64,000 nucleotides of DNA from Schizochytrium sp. TIO01 (GCA_004764695.1 SMSO01000014.1:3237148-3301147), one strand, 5' to 3'; shown: positions 12,118 to 22,124, numbered from the stretch's first letter. The notes: generated from the letters alone by a model not told the origin. Numbers and translations are program-made.

Positions 12118-14483
12118 ATCCTCGTTTCGTCATGGCTAGCAAGTGTTTTTTCCCTGTGTCTCTTTAGCCTCCGGGCCGTAATTTCCATACCATAGTGCTC
12201 ATTCAGTCGTTTGGAGCGATATCTGTAAGCGTGACTCAGTCCTTTATTGCGACCTGAGCTGAGCGAGTGATGCCGAGTTGGTCATCTTGAAAACAAACCA
12301 ACTCGCCACTCGTGCCTCTGATTTGCCCTTTGAAAACCAAATTAATTGTTCCTGATGAAACCTCCACACGTTTCCAGGCGATTGATGGCGATTCTTTTAT
12401 AATTCTAATACCATAATCATTCATACACTTTTTCAACTGCTTCAATTCTCTCCCTTTGTATTTATCACATTGCCCATTCGTGGTGCTGTTTGAAGGTGAC
12501 CTCCTCATAATATCTGATCGCCATTCTTTATTCGTAAAACTTATTCTCTTAGTAACTCATGTAATTGCGAGTGCGGTCTGCTTTCCCCTCTTGCTTAGAC
12601 TTCTTCTTGCGGCAGATTCAACTTCCTCCCATGTCTTAGGAGATTCACGGCACTGGGCGCACACCCTTCGTTGAGCCCATCCCCATGGTCATGTTTGAAG
12701 AGTGTACAATAGAAGTAGTTTTCTCTTGACTCCAAATATTCCGAAGAGGAATCTGTAATGTGGTTCCACTTCGTGTTGTGGAGAAGATCTACCATGGGCT
12801 CTTTCCATGAGAAGGCCCTGAGATAAGTCTTGCAATATTTGATGCCTACTTACTCTCCATGTTCATTAGATTTCTGCATAGGCCTTCATTCCTTCCTTCC
12901 TTTCTTGCTTTCTTTCCGCGTTCACCTGTGATGATTTTTTTTCTCTTGCCTGGCCTAGTGCAACGATCGAGCGGAGCAGGGCCTGTCGCGACTACACTCT
13001 GCGAGCAGACACGAAGGTTTCGCATACGGAAGAAGGCATTTATAGTTTCTTCTTCCTGTCCGAATCGTCTCATTTGGTCGAAGCTTGCGTGGGTGAAGCC
13101 CAACGAAGGGCGCAAGTTTTTTTTTCCTTTTGCGCACTCTAAAATTTCATATGCAATATGAGCGGCAAGAGTCACCACTCTTCACTTACAGACAAATACG
13201 GGATGGAGCACGTCAAGCACTAAAACCCTAATGAGCCTTGGCCATATTCACTGCTAGAGGAGATAATACGGAGCAGCATTTGCAAACAGTTACCCTCTTT
13301 AACGATGTGCAGTTGGTGGATATTGCTATAGGTGCGACAGAAGAAGGAGTAACGTCGGCAACTCCTTTTGCTATATCTGGCGGCGATGATGGTTATCATC
13401 CTGTATGCTGATAGTTTCGCGCTTCGCATTTTCTCAAGGAAAGGATTGGCTCCGATGATATTCAACGGGCCAAGTATACGACCAGGTACACATAGGCGAC
13501 GTGATGTGATCTCAAGAGCTGTGAGAGAAAGCATCCCCTATATGTTGAAAGTTGATCTCCTTTTTTTTTTTCACATTACTACCTCGAAATCAGAAAGGCA
13601 TTCTAAGAGACATTCGTGATTCGGTACGCCTTTCACCTCTCATCAACGACAGTGTTTTTGAAAAGAGGTTCACGAGATAGGTGGCGCTTCTACAATTTCA
13701 GAAAACTACATAACCTTTTTTACCTGCCAAACTTCAAGGTCAAAGGTCAAGTCCTCGTCTCAAGAAATTTGCAAAACAAGGTATCATGCTTAAAAACCTC
13801 CCGCGTTGTACTTTTCGGCGGTAGTGCGATAGATACCATAGGGTAGTGATTTTGATATATTTCGCTGGGAATATAGCGCTTATTTAACAATTTGATCTGA
13901 AGAAGCTGATGACTCGAGCAGGTTCATAGGATACCACATAGATGACGCAATCAATGTCGAACAACGCCGAAGAAAAGCACCGCCGCTATAATTCATCAGA
14001 GATTTCTCTTGAAGTCCTAGGCGCTAAGAATGGTACTACGCATTCATTTCATGTGGTAACTTAAGAAAAAAATCCATTGGAGGATGCCTTTGTGCGTAGG
14101 TCAAGCCTCAACAGCAAAGGAGAATACTCATACAGCTGTTTTCATCTCAAAGATACTAATTAATTGGATAATCCAAAGAAGGCGGTTGTCACCACGAGAC
14201 AAGCTTGAGCGTAACGAGATCGTGCAACGCATGCTTGCGATTTAAACTTCAAGTATGATTGGATTCCAAGTAGAAAGCATCCAGGCGGTTGTGGAAACCT
14301 TTGGGTTTTGTTATAGTTATATCATAGCCTTATAAATAGCCACAGTTGCTGAAACGTGTTTCCAAATAGTGTATTGGTGGACGGAACTAAGGTCTATAGA
14401 TTGTTTATGATGCCTTGGATGACCAATCGTCATCACTTGAATTGGATTGTGCGTTATTGAATCACAGAACAGTCGAAGTTCAA
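12118..14483. other. AT-richer stretch with degenerate coding traces
   Basis: No intact gene. On the minus strand, 12236-12508 and fragments in two frames across 12540-12800 have protein-like composition, including a C-x-x-C pair at about 12655. They are broken by stops and frame changes, so an old pseudogene (possibly transposon-derived) is the likeliest reading. 13220-13840 holds overlapping short frames on both strands with no recognisable domain. 13840-14480 shows nothing. The tetranucleotide arrays of the left flank stop here, which marks a change in DNA character. Confidence 0.5.
12236..12795 (-). pseudogene. degenerate coding remnant, origin unknown
   Basis: Minus-strand frames at 12595-12795 and 12236-12508 have ordinary amino-acid composition but are interrupted between them. 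A third frame between about 12540 and 12680 also reads as protein-like, with a C-x-x-C pair followed by an acidic helix-like segment. The shifting frames suggest a decayed gene. The C-x-x-C pair is reminiscent of transposase zinc ribbons, but that is a guess. No start or stop can be assigned. Confidence 0.3.
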
Positions 14484-14861
14484 TTAGTGTTTACGAAGTC
14501 CTAATTTCTCTTTTGTGTGGTCTTTTGTGATTGCCCAAAACACAATCATAGCCTCAATGTGTTGCAGCTCGCTTATAATGGATTGGATATTAATATTTGT
14601 TGGCATTCTTCCGTCGTTGTCATTATGATGGAGATCAGATAATGTGTAAAACATGATATTGAGGATTTCCCAAAATTCTGCGGCTGTTAAATCCTGGAGA
14701 ATAATTTGTGAAAACTGATTTGGAAAGTATGGTTTGGGTAAAAAGCTTCTCAATGCATTAAGGTACAATTTTTGTGAGCATGTAAGGTGAACGTCCTGTT
14801 TCCTTTCAGCATACCAGTTCCAGATTTCATGAGAGAAGACAATGTCATTGACAATTAGCAT
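14484..14861 (-). CDS. hypothetical protein, 125 aa
   Basis: An ATG-initiated 125-residue frame whose composition (Trp, Tyr, His, Asn, Leu spread evenly) looks like a folded, mostly helical protein. I do not recognise the family; no signal peptide or membrane segment is visible. It is transcribed divergently from the metalloprotease gene, and only 92 bases separate the two start codons, so they probably share a promoter region. Its AT-rich codon use matches the virus-like block to the right, so it may be the leftmost surviving gene of that block. Confidence 0.5.
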   Translation of the reverse strand: MLIVNDIVFSHEIWNWYAERKQDVHLTCSQKLYLNALRSFLPKPYFPNQFSQIILQDLTAAEFWEILNIMFYTLSDLHHNDNDGRMPTNINIQSIISELQHIEAMIVFWAITKDHTKEKLGLRKH

Positions 14862-14953
14862 TTGTTTTTAGCTGGTTGAAATTGTTTGCACCTATGTTAT
14901 TTTGCGCTGGCAATATATAGTAAAAGCAATGAGATTACTTATTATTAGATAGA
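14862..14953. promoter_or_regulatory. divergent intergenic promoter region
   Basis: 92 bases between the divergent ATGs of the 125-residue gene and the metalloprotease gene. AT-rich, with TATA-like stretches (around 14914-14922 and 14938-14948) close to the plus-strand start. Assigned by position only. Confidence 0.35.
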
Positions 14954-15562
14954 ATGATCCGGTGTTTGCTTTTGGTTTTGATTGTTGGATTTGTTGATGC
15001 GAGCACTTATAGCAATGGTGTGACTACAGATACAATTCGAGCGGTCAGAATTATACCCAACAGCAGCTACTCTTCATTGGTTCCGAGTGATGAGATCATG
15101 GCCGATATAGGCAGCGATTTGAGTACGTTCTATTACTCAAGTTCTGGTGGTAGTTTTGATGTTCACTTATCGGTTGATGAGACTACCTATGTGATGGAAT
15201 CTTTTAGCATTGATGAATCAGATAATTGTTACATCAATGGAGTAGAGGTGACTTCGAGTAGCATGCTTGTTTATGAAGAAGCGTTTGCTCTCGCGGAAGA
15301 TAGTGCAAATGCGTCTACATATGACTCTGTTGCTCTGTTCACCCCTTATTGTAACCTGGGGTATGTTGGAGTTGCTTATGTTGTTGGTTCTCGGTTACAT
15401 ATGAACGTTGCTGCAAGTTCAGTGAATTCAACCGCTTATCTCATGGGAGTTTTAGCGCATGAGTTTGGTCACAATCTTGGTTTGCTGCATGCTCATGCTA
15501 TTGATGGAGAATATGGTAATGAATATGATGAGATGGGTTCAAAGGCTGTTAGCTCAATTTAG
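14954..15562 (+). CDS. M11 (gametolysin-like) zinc metalloprotease, N-terminal part
   Basis: The first 202 residues of a secreted, membrane-anchored zinc metalloprotease. Residues 1-17 form a typical signal peptide ending near VDA-S. The catalytic helix H-E-F-G-H-N-L-G-L-L-H is at residues 169-179, giving the H-E-x-x-H-x-x-G-x-x-H zinc site, followed by E-Y-x-x-x-x-x-x-M-G (about 186-195), the Met-turn arrangement of gametolysin-type M11 peptidases. The frame stops at TAG (15560-15562), directly after the Met-turn, but the protein clearly continues in the +1 frame from about 15552. The active site is intact. Either this is a one-base frame lesion, an assembly error, or a programmed +1 shift at the stop. 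If unshifted, the product would be a soluble truncated protease domain. Confidence 0.85.
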   Translation: MIRCLLLVLIVGFVDASTYSNGVTTDTIRAVRIIPNSSYSSLVPSDEIMADIGSDLSTFYYSSSGGSFDVHLSVDETTYVMESFSIDESDNCYINGVEVTSSSMLVYEEAFALAEDSANASTYDSVALFTPYCNLGYVGVAYVVGSRLHMNVAASSVNSTAYLMGVLAHEFGHNLGLLHAHAIDGEYGNEYDEMGSKAVSSI

Positions 15563-17945
15563 TACCTACTACAAGTACTTTTGGAGGTGGATTCCGGAAG
15601 AGAGTATTTTGCAAATGTCACATGGTTTGTATTGCGAAGCAGACGAGTCTTGTGTAAGTGATGATACAACTGTGTGGCTCTATGCTCACGATACAGGAGA
15701 GGGGTTTAATTCATCTCTGTACTACTGTATTTTTTATCGGTTGGAGTATCCAAATACATACATGACGTTGGAATTCCGATCACTCTATGAGAGTGATCTT
15801 CCAGGCGTGATGATGGAATGGGTAACAAGGCGTTATGAAGATATTGCAGGTCCTAGTTACTTGATCGATCCAACTGGCTTGCCCAGATTGGTGACTGATA
15901 CAACTGGAGCTGCTTTTGTCCCTGTAAATTCTACCTATGTGTATGATTATCGCGAGGGAGGAAATGCAGTTGCGGTGACTGTCTTAGAACTTGATGAGGA
16001 TACTCAGCGCGTGAAAGTCAGAGTAAGGCATATGAATAAAAGTGCCAATGATGCAGATGAATTTGAGAATGAACTGCAAAATTTGGCTTCTATTTCTTGT
16101 GGCGACACAGTGAATTTTACAGAAGCGGTGGGGCGTACATTGTTTCATTTGGAAACTCCCAACCCTTCAAAGGTTTCTTTGAATGTAACTTGTGGTGGCT
16201 ACCTAGACGCTTACATTTTTGGAGGCAAACCATTTCATCTATTCAGTGATAGTCAAGGAGAATTTAACCTTGCCACATTTAATTCGACTAGCTTGTATGA
16301 TTGGAATCGGGCATTTGATGTTTCCGGTGTTGAACACTGTTCTGCGGATGCTTGCAATGTTGCTTTAACGGTTTCTCCATTTCTACGTTATGCGGGCGAG
16401 ATGATCTTTTATGCTGTTCCTGGAGTCTCAAGTGGACCCGCTGGGACTGTTTATGTGAATGACCAATATGAAGTGTACCTTAAATCAGTGTACATGGGGT
16501 ACTATGGGATTTATTATTATTGCTGGGTCTTTTACACCAGCTTGGCATGCGGTTCGTTTTACGGATTGATCGGTTCGAACACACTCATTTATCTATCCGA
16601 ACTTACGGAGGACGATATTGCTTTTACTAATCCTATTACCACCAGCTCTTCGCGAAGTTGGACGTCCGCGTGCAGTTCTGAAAGCCGGGCTGCAGATTTA
16701 CAAAATGCTTATGCATACCTTACCCGATACTTTACTGAAAATTTTGAGGTACGCACCTTTGCAAATGACAGTACCTATCTTCTCATTATGGGCGGCATAG
16801 ATGGTGCTACTGCGGAAGTTGTTTGTGATGTGATTTACTGTGGTAGTAATATGTTCATGAATGAATCGAGTGGTCTTTGCGAACCATGTGGTCAAGGTAT
16901 GATGTCGGAACCGAACAGCACTAGCTGTGTTGTGGATTGTTCTTATCTAATGCTGGAATCTCCATACGTGAGTTCAACTGGAGTGATGAAAACGACGGGT
17001 AAATATGTAGATTTAAAGGATTCTTGGGAGTTATATTCTAATGGTGGACGGGATACGAGTTATTTACTATACTTCCTTAATACTCAGGGGTGGGTTCTTG
17101 GGACTGGTTCTGTTGCTTCTGCAGCCTATTCTTATGAGGTGAGTGCGAGCAATTACCGACATCCAGTGCTCGGTGAATCTGGAGTTGAATCTGGATATTC
17201 CTTGACATGTATGTGTGCAGATTTCCCTTATTGTGGAGAATGTGATGGTCTTGGCGATGGTGCAATGGTAAGTCCTCTCGGTGGTACCTCTTGTTTTGTT
17301 CCGTACGAATTTATCTACGTAACATCTAGTGAAAATCATAGTATAGCAGGGAATTATAGCTTCAGCACTATGACAGATGGTTATCCAGTTTTTAGCTCTG
17401 CGAATTATACTCTGACTCGTGATTACTCTGTTGAGTGGTCGTTCGTTGCTCTTGTTAACTCTTCGATTGTGGCCACGAAGTCGGAAAGTATTAGCGTTTT
17501 TTGGCCAACGAATATTAGCAGTACAACGGCGTGGTCAACTGGTTATCTTTCTATTGCTCCACAAGAGAACTCTCTTGTCATGCAGGACATCTATTCTTCA
17601 ACATTTTTTGCTATAACTCCTGCACCAACATCGTCACCTACTATGCCGACGCCTTTACCAACATCGTCACCTACAGTTTCACCCACGGCTCCAACTCCTG
17701 CACCAACAATGAGACCTACGCTTGGAAATCCTTCTTCAGCACCTACGATTTCAGATGATACTAGTCTTTCTTACTTAAAGGAACTGTTTGAACAAATTGG
17801 TTCAAATCATATTTATCTAGGTCTCACAGTCGGTGCACTTTCTTTGCTCTGTTTTATGGTGATTTATCGTTTTGTTTATTATAATAGGTCTCATCAGATT
17901 GCAACACAGTATAATTTCGCGAATCAAATTGATGACTTTTCATAA
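15459..17945 (+). CDS. M11-type metalloprotease, C-terminal part with Pro/Thr stalk and TM anchor
   Basis: This frame continues the metalloprotease. Genuine homology begins near 15552; the 31 codons before that overlap the N-terminal part and are read out of phase. It encodes the rest of the protease fold and a long Cys-containing ectodomain with several N-x-S/T glycosylation sites. A Pro/Thr/Ser-rich stalk follows, built on a repeating (A/L)PT-S-SPT pattern (about 17620-17745). One membrane helix (about 17815-17885) comes next, then a short basic cytoplasmic tail. The topology is therefore type I: a surface protease projecting on a stalk. Together the two parts give about 1000 residues. AT-rich codon use agrees with the neighbouring virus-like genes. 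Host-coat or cell-wall digestion during entry or exit would suit such an enzyme, but the substrate is unknown. Confidence 0.8.
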   Translation: MSLVTILVCCMLMLLMENMVMNMMRWVQRLLAQFSTYYKYFWRWIPEESILQMSHGLYCEADESCVSDDTTVWLYAHDTGEGFNSSLYYCIFYRLEYPNTYMTLEFRSLYESDLPGVMMEWVTRRYEDIAGPSYLIDPTGLPRLVTDTTGAAFVPVNSTYVYDYREGGNAVAVTVLELDEDTQRVKVRVRHMNKSANDADEFENELQNLASISCGDTVNFTEAVGRTLFHLETPNPSKVSLNVTCGGYLDAYIFGGKPFHLFSDSQGEFNLATFNSTSLYDWNRAFDVSGVEHCSADACNVALTVSPFLRYAGEMIFYAVPGVSSGPAGTVYVNDQYEVYLKSVYMGYYGIYYYCWVFYTSLACGSFYGLIGSNTLIYLSELTEDDIAFTNPITTSSSRSWTSACSSESRAADLQNAYAYLTRYFTENFEVRTFANDSTYLLIMGGIDGATAEVVCDVIYCGSNMFMNESSGLCEPCGQGMMSEPNSTSCVVDCSYLMLESPYVSSTGVMKTTGKYVDLKDSWELYSNGGRDTSYLLYFLNTQGWVLGTGSVASAAYSYEVSASNYRHPVLGESGVESGYSLTCMCADFPYCGECDGLGDGAMVSPLGGTSCFVPYEFIYVTSSENHSIAGNYSFSTMTDGYPVFSSANYTLTRDYSVEWSFVALVNSSIVATKSESISVFWPTNISSTTAWSTGYLSIAPQENSLVMQDIYSSTFFAITPAPTSSPTMPTPLPTSSPTVSPTAPTPAPTMRPTLGNPSSAPTISDDTSLSYLKELFEQIGSNHIYLGLTVGALSLLCFMVIYRFVYYNRSHQIATQYNFANQIDDFS

Positions 17946-17969
17946 ATGTTTTATTTTTAATTGAGGTTT

Positions 17970-20117
17970 TCATTTTGGAGTTGTTCTTTCCCTCTCCAAC
18001 GCAAGTCGAAGTCTAGCAATCTCTCGACTAGAGCTTAGTGCGAAGTCTTCCTCACTCATTTCTGACTTGCCAACGGACATGCCGAAGTCGATGATGACAG
18101 GCCTTTGAGTTTCCTTGTTGTATAGGATATTACGGGTCGCCACATCACCATGCAGTACACCATGGGAGTGAATGTCATCGAGAGCATCCACTGCCTTTTC
18201 CACAAAGTCATCGGTGATGTCTTCAGGTCTTAAAGGTTCGCCAGAATACTTTGTTCCGAGGCCGTAAAGAAATCTTTCATCGAAAACGCCACAATCGATG
18301 AACACTGGGATGTGTATTCCTTGCAGCGGTTCTAATTGCTTGTAAATTTCAGCTTCATTGTCAAGTTCGTGCATCTGATCTGCTTGCTTAACAAGGTCCA
18401 ATACCTTCACCACGTTGTCGCTCTTATCATCTCCTGCTTCGTGGAAGTTCAAACGAAATACTGCCCCTGTGCGACCGGGTGAAAGCGCGGTGCACCCAGC
18501 CTTGCGTAGCTTGACTAGTTCGACCGCTTCACCATCCTTTGTATATTTTGCACCATACTTATTTAGTGTCGAAGAAGGTGGTCGTCCATTTGGTGACGAA
18601 GTCCGTGGTGATACATTTTTCGGCCTCTTTGGGTCCTGTACGCTATCACATTCACGTGGTAGATCTTTCCTACTAATCGAATCATCCGATTTGCAGGGAA
18701 CCATCATAGAATTTCCATAACCTCGGAAATCCATAACTTGTTCATCAGCAGCGAGAAGAATAGCGAGTGCAACGAGCTGCAACGTACTGATTTTCTTATT
18801 TTCAGTATCACCCTCTTGATCCCATAAAATAGCTTCCGTGATAAGCAGATGTCCCCGCCCGTCTCTAATGAAAACATGAGTGTGTATATAGTTCGTGTAA
18901 ATACCAACCAAAACCTCATTCAAAACCATGTAGTTGTAAAGTTGACGAATGACCGAATGGTCTTCATGCCGCTGTGAACCACAGAGAGGATTTAGGCATT
19001 CTTTATTACAATAATCATTAGCGAGTTTAGCAGTGGTGGGAAACCCAGGACCTTTGAATTCGCCCATGATCAACGGTTTGCGGTTACCGTCTTCTGACTT
19101 ACAATTGATAGCAAAGTCTGCGCGACCTACTAGTCCTCCAGTCACAAGGTTTCCATACAAAGAGAGATCTTTAGGAATGGAATTGTTTTCAGTGGACGTC
19201 TGATTGAGTGCATGTGTTAGACATAGGATGGCATTTGTAAACGCTTTATCGACTGAACTTTCATTGTTAAGTTTTGCGTAGAGACCATAATTTGCAAATG
19301 TATTGCCAAAGTCGACTGTAGTCTCGACGTTATTCAGGATATTAATGTAGCCATGGTCTTCACAATAATCCCAGAAATTTGATGGAGAAAAATTATCCGC
19401 CTGCAAGGGTGATACAGGGTATGATATTAAGTTCGCAAGACTTGTCTTGTTTGCGGTTAATTCACCCTCCTGTTCCCAGTTTGGTAGATGTACTTTGGTG
19501 GCATCCATCATCTTCTTCGGTTCCGGAGATGACTGTAACCGTTCTCTTAGCGTTGAGATGTCTTCATCGGTAGAGGTTATAAGATCATGCACTTTTGCAA
19601 GGCGTTGTTCTTTGGCAACAATGTCTTGCTTGGTCACTTCTAACGACTTTTCCTTTTGGAGAATTTTTTTGGACAAATTCACGCAAAGGGCAAGAGTATC
19701 GTCCTGTATATCATCGGGCGAGTACCCGTACCTCCTCTGGAACGATTTTGACTTGATCTCACCACGACAGAAAGCATCGAGAAAGTCGTAGTCGTCCTCA
19801 TTTCCTAGCTTTTCTTTAAGTTTTTTCTCGATTTGCTCGATTTCTTGCGAAAGCTTGGCTTTTTCATCCTTGAGGTCCTCAAGTGCTCGATCCATACGCT
19901 TGTACTCCTCAATCTTTTCTGCATTCAAAGTTAAAGACCGTTGCAAGAGGGATTCATCATCTCTTGGGAGTGTGCTTACGCGCCTGAAAGTGGTGCGTCT
20001 GTTTGGATTGTTTGTGAACATCTGAATTGATGAGGGGCGAGATTCACGTCTACTAGCGGCACTCCTTGCGAAATTGGAGGCTGCATTTTTTAACCCCTTG
20101 ATAGTAGCACCTATCAT
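17970..20117 (-). CDS. REase-kinase (Crinkler-like) protein, copy 1
   Basis: A 715-residue protein of three parts. Residues 1-200: basic N-terminus, then coiled coil (about 60-195) containing a segment, residues 104-150, almost identical to copy 2. Residues 240-475: predicted PD-(D/E)XK nuclease fold, with D334 in a G-R-A-D-F motif and E353/K355 in G-E-F-K-G-P-G, followed by a Cys/His cluster (C370, C374, C379, H384, H387) likely to bind zinc and an R-Q-L-Y-N-Y-M helix. Residues 540-690: compact protein kinase with a Gly-rich loop (G-R-T-G), K571, HGD catalytic loop (H656, D658, N663) and DFG (D677). The C-lobe is short, ending about 40 residues after DFG. Nuclease-kinase fusions of this type are known among Crinkler/RHS-type effectors. 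No signal peptide. It converges with the metalloprotease gene, 24 bases between stops. Function (effector, superinfection exclusion or host manipulation) is inferred only. Confidence 0.8.
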   Translation of the reverse strand: MIGATIKGLKNAASNFARSAASRRESRPSSIQMFTNNPNRRTTFRRVSTLPRDDESLLQRSLTLNAEKIEEYKRMDRALEDLKDEKAKLSQEIEQIEKKLKEKLGNEDDYDFLDAFCRGEIKSKSFQRRYGYSPDDIQDDTLALCVNLSKKILQKEKSLEVTKQDIVAKEQRLAKVHDLITSTDEDISTLRERLQSSPEPKKMMDATKVHLPNWEQEGELTANKTSLANLISYPVSPLQADNFSPSNFWDYCEDHGYINILNNVETTVDFGNTFANYGLYAKLNNESSVDKAFTNAILCLTHALNQTSTENNSIPKDLSLYGNLVTGGLVGRADFAINCKSEDGNRKPLIMGEFKGPGFPTTAKLANDYCNKECLNPLCGSQRHEDHSVIRQLYNYMVLNEVLVGIYTNYIHTHVFIRDGRGHLLITEAILWDQEGDTENKKISTLQLVALAILLAADEQVMDFRGYGNSMMVPCKSDDSISRKDLPRECDSVQDPKRPKNVSPRTSSPNGRPPSSTLNKYGAKYTKDGEAVELVKLRKAGCTALSPGRTGAVFRLNFHEAGDDKSDNVVKVLDLVKQADQMHELDNEAEIYKQLEPLQGIHIPVFIDCGVFDERFLYGLGTKYSGEPLRPEDITDDFVEKAVDALDDIHSHGVLHGDVATRNILYNKETQRPVIIDFGMSVGKSEMSEEDFALSSSREIARLRLALERERTTPK

Positions 20118-20153
20118 GGTGTTCGAACGATTTTTGAGGTGTTCGAACGATTG
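20118..20153 (-). promoter_or_regulatory. twin GTTCGAAC dyad motif upstream of REase-kinase copy 1
   Basis: Two copies of a 15-base unit, GGTGTTCGAACGATT, spaced 20 bases apart and starting directly at the gene's ATG. Each contains the perfect palindrome GTTCGAAC. The arrangement is preserved identically upstream of copy 2 (31830-31865). This is a candidate operator or transcription-factor site, assigned on conservation and position. Confidence 0.5.
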
Positions 20154-21060
20154 GGTTTTGCTGCTCTTGAGAACTAGGTTTGGATGCTTCCTCTATTGTT
20201 TATACTTGATTTACTAATGAATGGTACTAGTAGATATTCTTACTTATTTATTTGTTTCTTACACACAAACCCATGTCTTCTTCTACACTGCACGAGGGAT
20301 AAATTATAAAACAACCTCTGAATATCATTACGATCTATATAGGTGAAATAATATGCTAAGTATTCTTTTTTTAAAATTACTAGCTAGTATTTTGCGAAAC
20401 CCATAATAATCCGCGAATTAAAGTCTGCAGTGCTCGTTTGCATAACTTTGATGCCGTGGCTGGTGGCGTGGCCGCAGCGTCCACGAATCTATTTCTCTCC
20501 TCGCACGCGCCGTATGCCGTGTGCGCGCACGCACACGCGCTCATTCTACCCATCTCTCCCTCCACTGTTCGATCACGCAAGTCAAACGTTGTGATGATTC
20601 GATGCAAGTGGGTAAGATCGATGCCCCCGCTCGCCAAGGCCAAGGACAACTTTCCATGCATCGTTTGACTGCGTAAGTCGAAAGTTGTGCAGGTTGTGCT
20701 GGCTCGTGCCGGTAGGTAGGAGAAGAGAAGATCGGTCATCGACCTTGATCAAGCGTAAGTCGCGAGTTGTGCAGGCAGTGCTAAGCAGGAGAGGAGAATT
20801 GAAGATCGGCCCTCTCAGTAGCCCTTGATCGATCGTTTGATTGAGTTGTGCAGGCAGTGTTGTTTGAGACTTGAAGAACGATCCTCTGACTCGCCAGTGG
20901 TAGAGGTTTGACTACTTATCTTTCGATCGCCTAAGTCGAGAGTTGTGCAGTTTGTGGGATGAGAGAAGATCGATAGATAGATACCCTCCCTCGCTCACTA
21001 ACTCTCAGTAGACCTTGATCATTAGATCGCGTAAGTCAAAAGTTGTGCAGAGGGGTAAAG
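20154..21060. repeat. 5' flank of REase-kinase copy 1, duplicated at 31866-32700
   Basis: Non-coding flank shared with copy 2 in the same orientation. The first ~150 bases beyond the dyads are virtually identical. It includes a shared block rich in alternating CG/CA (about 20490-20560) and then an array of imperfect ~80-90 base units (20571-21055). No protein frame is supportable in it. Confidence 0.85.
20571..21055. repeat. imperfect ~80-90 bp tandem array, core GTAAGTCGAAAGTTGTGCAG
   Basis: About six degenerate units, each with a core resembling CG-TAAGTC-RAAAGTTGTGCAG preceded by TTGATC-type sequence, visible near 20575, 20671, 20753, 20832, 20929 and 21028. A shortened version lies at 32321-32650 upstream of copy 2. 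Every core carries a GTAAGT-like string on the plus strand, which matches a eukaryotic 5' splice donor, though that may be chance. Confidence 0.6.
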
Positions 21061-21104
21061 AAGAAAGGGAGACATCATGGGACGAGTTGATGAACCAAAA
21101 TTTG

Positions 21105-21893
21105 ACATTCAGAAACTAACTTTGACAAGATGGATCAGTCGGTTCAAGATTCGATTTATCGAATTTACCTAGTAAAAGCGATAAAGCGCCTGATTTGATT
21201 TATAACATTGTTACTTTCATTGAAGGTGTAGAACCAGTATATACGCCAGACGGATTGCCGACACACAATTTCTTAAAATGTGCTTTGGAATTTGCTCTAC
21301 AGTACAAACCCCGCTACATTGATTGTGTCAACGAACTTGTGGATCTGGAGGGCTTTACCTTTTGGTTATCTGAACAGAACGCATCAGAGCTTTCTACTCG
21401 CGGAGTGATTCTTTTGAAACTGGTTCTGGTAATCAAAAGATAAAAACATTGAAAGTCTGGGGAAGTTGAGGACGGAGATGTCTAAACTGTTCATGGAGGT
21501 TGATTTTCCTTCTGGGATAATTAAGAATGTACAACTGCGTGAGGTTCCTAATTATGTTGCGGAGCGCTTCTTGCGCAATGTATTTCCATCAACTACGGAC
21601 TACCGACGCCATTATTTATACCACGAATAAACCTTTCTACCGATTCAAAAGAACCTTCTGTCAGAGGGGACATCACATACTCTAAGTCGGTGTCAAAAGT
21701 CGGCAAACGATACGGTCTTTCAAGGGTCCCGGTGGATCTGGCAAGACCCGTCTAGGTGTTGAGCTGGCAAAACATGGAGTGAACTATGTCGATGAAGATA
21801 AAAAGAAAGCTTTATCTGCGTTTATTCAGATGAATAAACACCTTTGTTTAGACTCCTCGTACTTTCGTCAAGAATATAAATTCGGGGCTCGAT
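21105..21893 (+). pseudogene. decayed P-loop NTPase gene (possibly Crinkler-type)
   Basis: A gene remnant running through three frames. 21123-21443 reads as a continuous protein-like segment, 21457-21630 continues in a second frame, and 21691-21893 in a third. The last part contains an intact Walker A motif, G-P-G-G-S-G-K-T (about 21725-21748), followed by a helix-like L-A-K segment. Stops and frame changes separate all parts, so it is not translatable as one protein. P-loop NTPase domains are a common enzymatic module in Crinkler-type proteins, and this remnant lies just beyond the 5' flank of REase-kinase copy 1, so it may be a third, dead member of the same gene group. That link is inference. 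Confidence 0.55.
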
Positions 21894-22124
21894 GAACAAT
21901 GTCCGTCCTGGTTGTTTGGGCGTATGCTCTCTATTTTCGGACTCCATGGATGGTGCGTTTTCTCCTGCGTATCGCTTTTTGACTAAACTTGCTTTCCTTT
22001 CCCACGTTCCTTTCTTTTTTTCTTTTTCCCCTTCAGTTCCTGTTGCTTGTCAATCTTAAAAAAAAATAAAATAAAAATGTTTGTTGCTTTTTCATGGTCA
22101 AATGAACATTCTTTTTCTTTTTTA

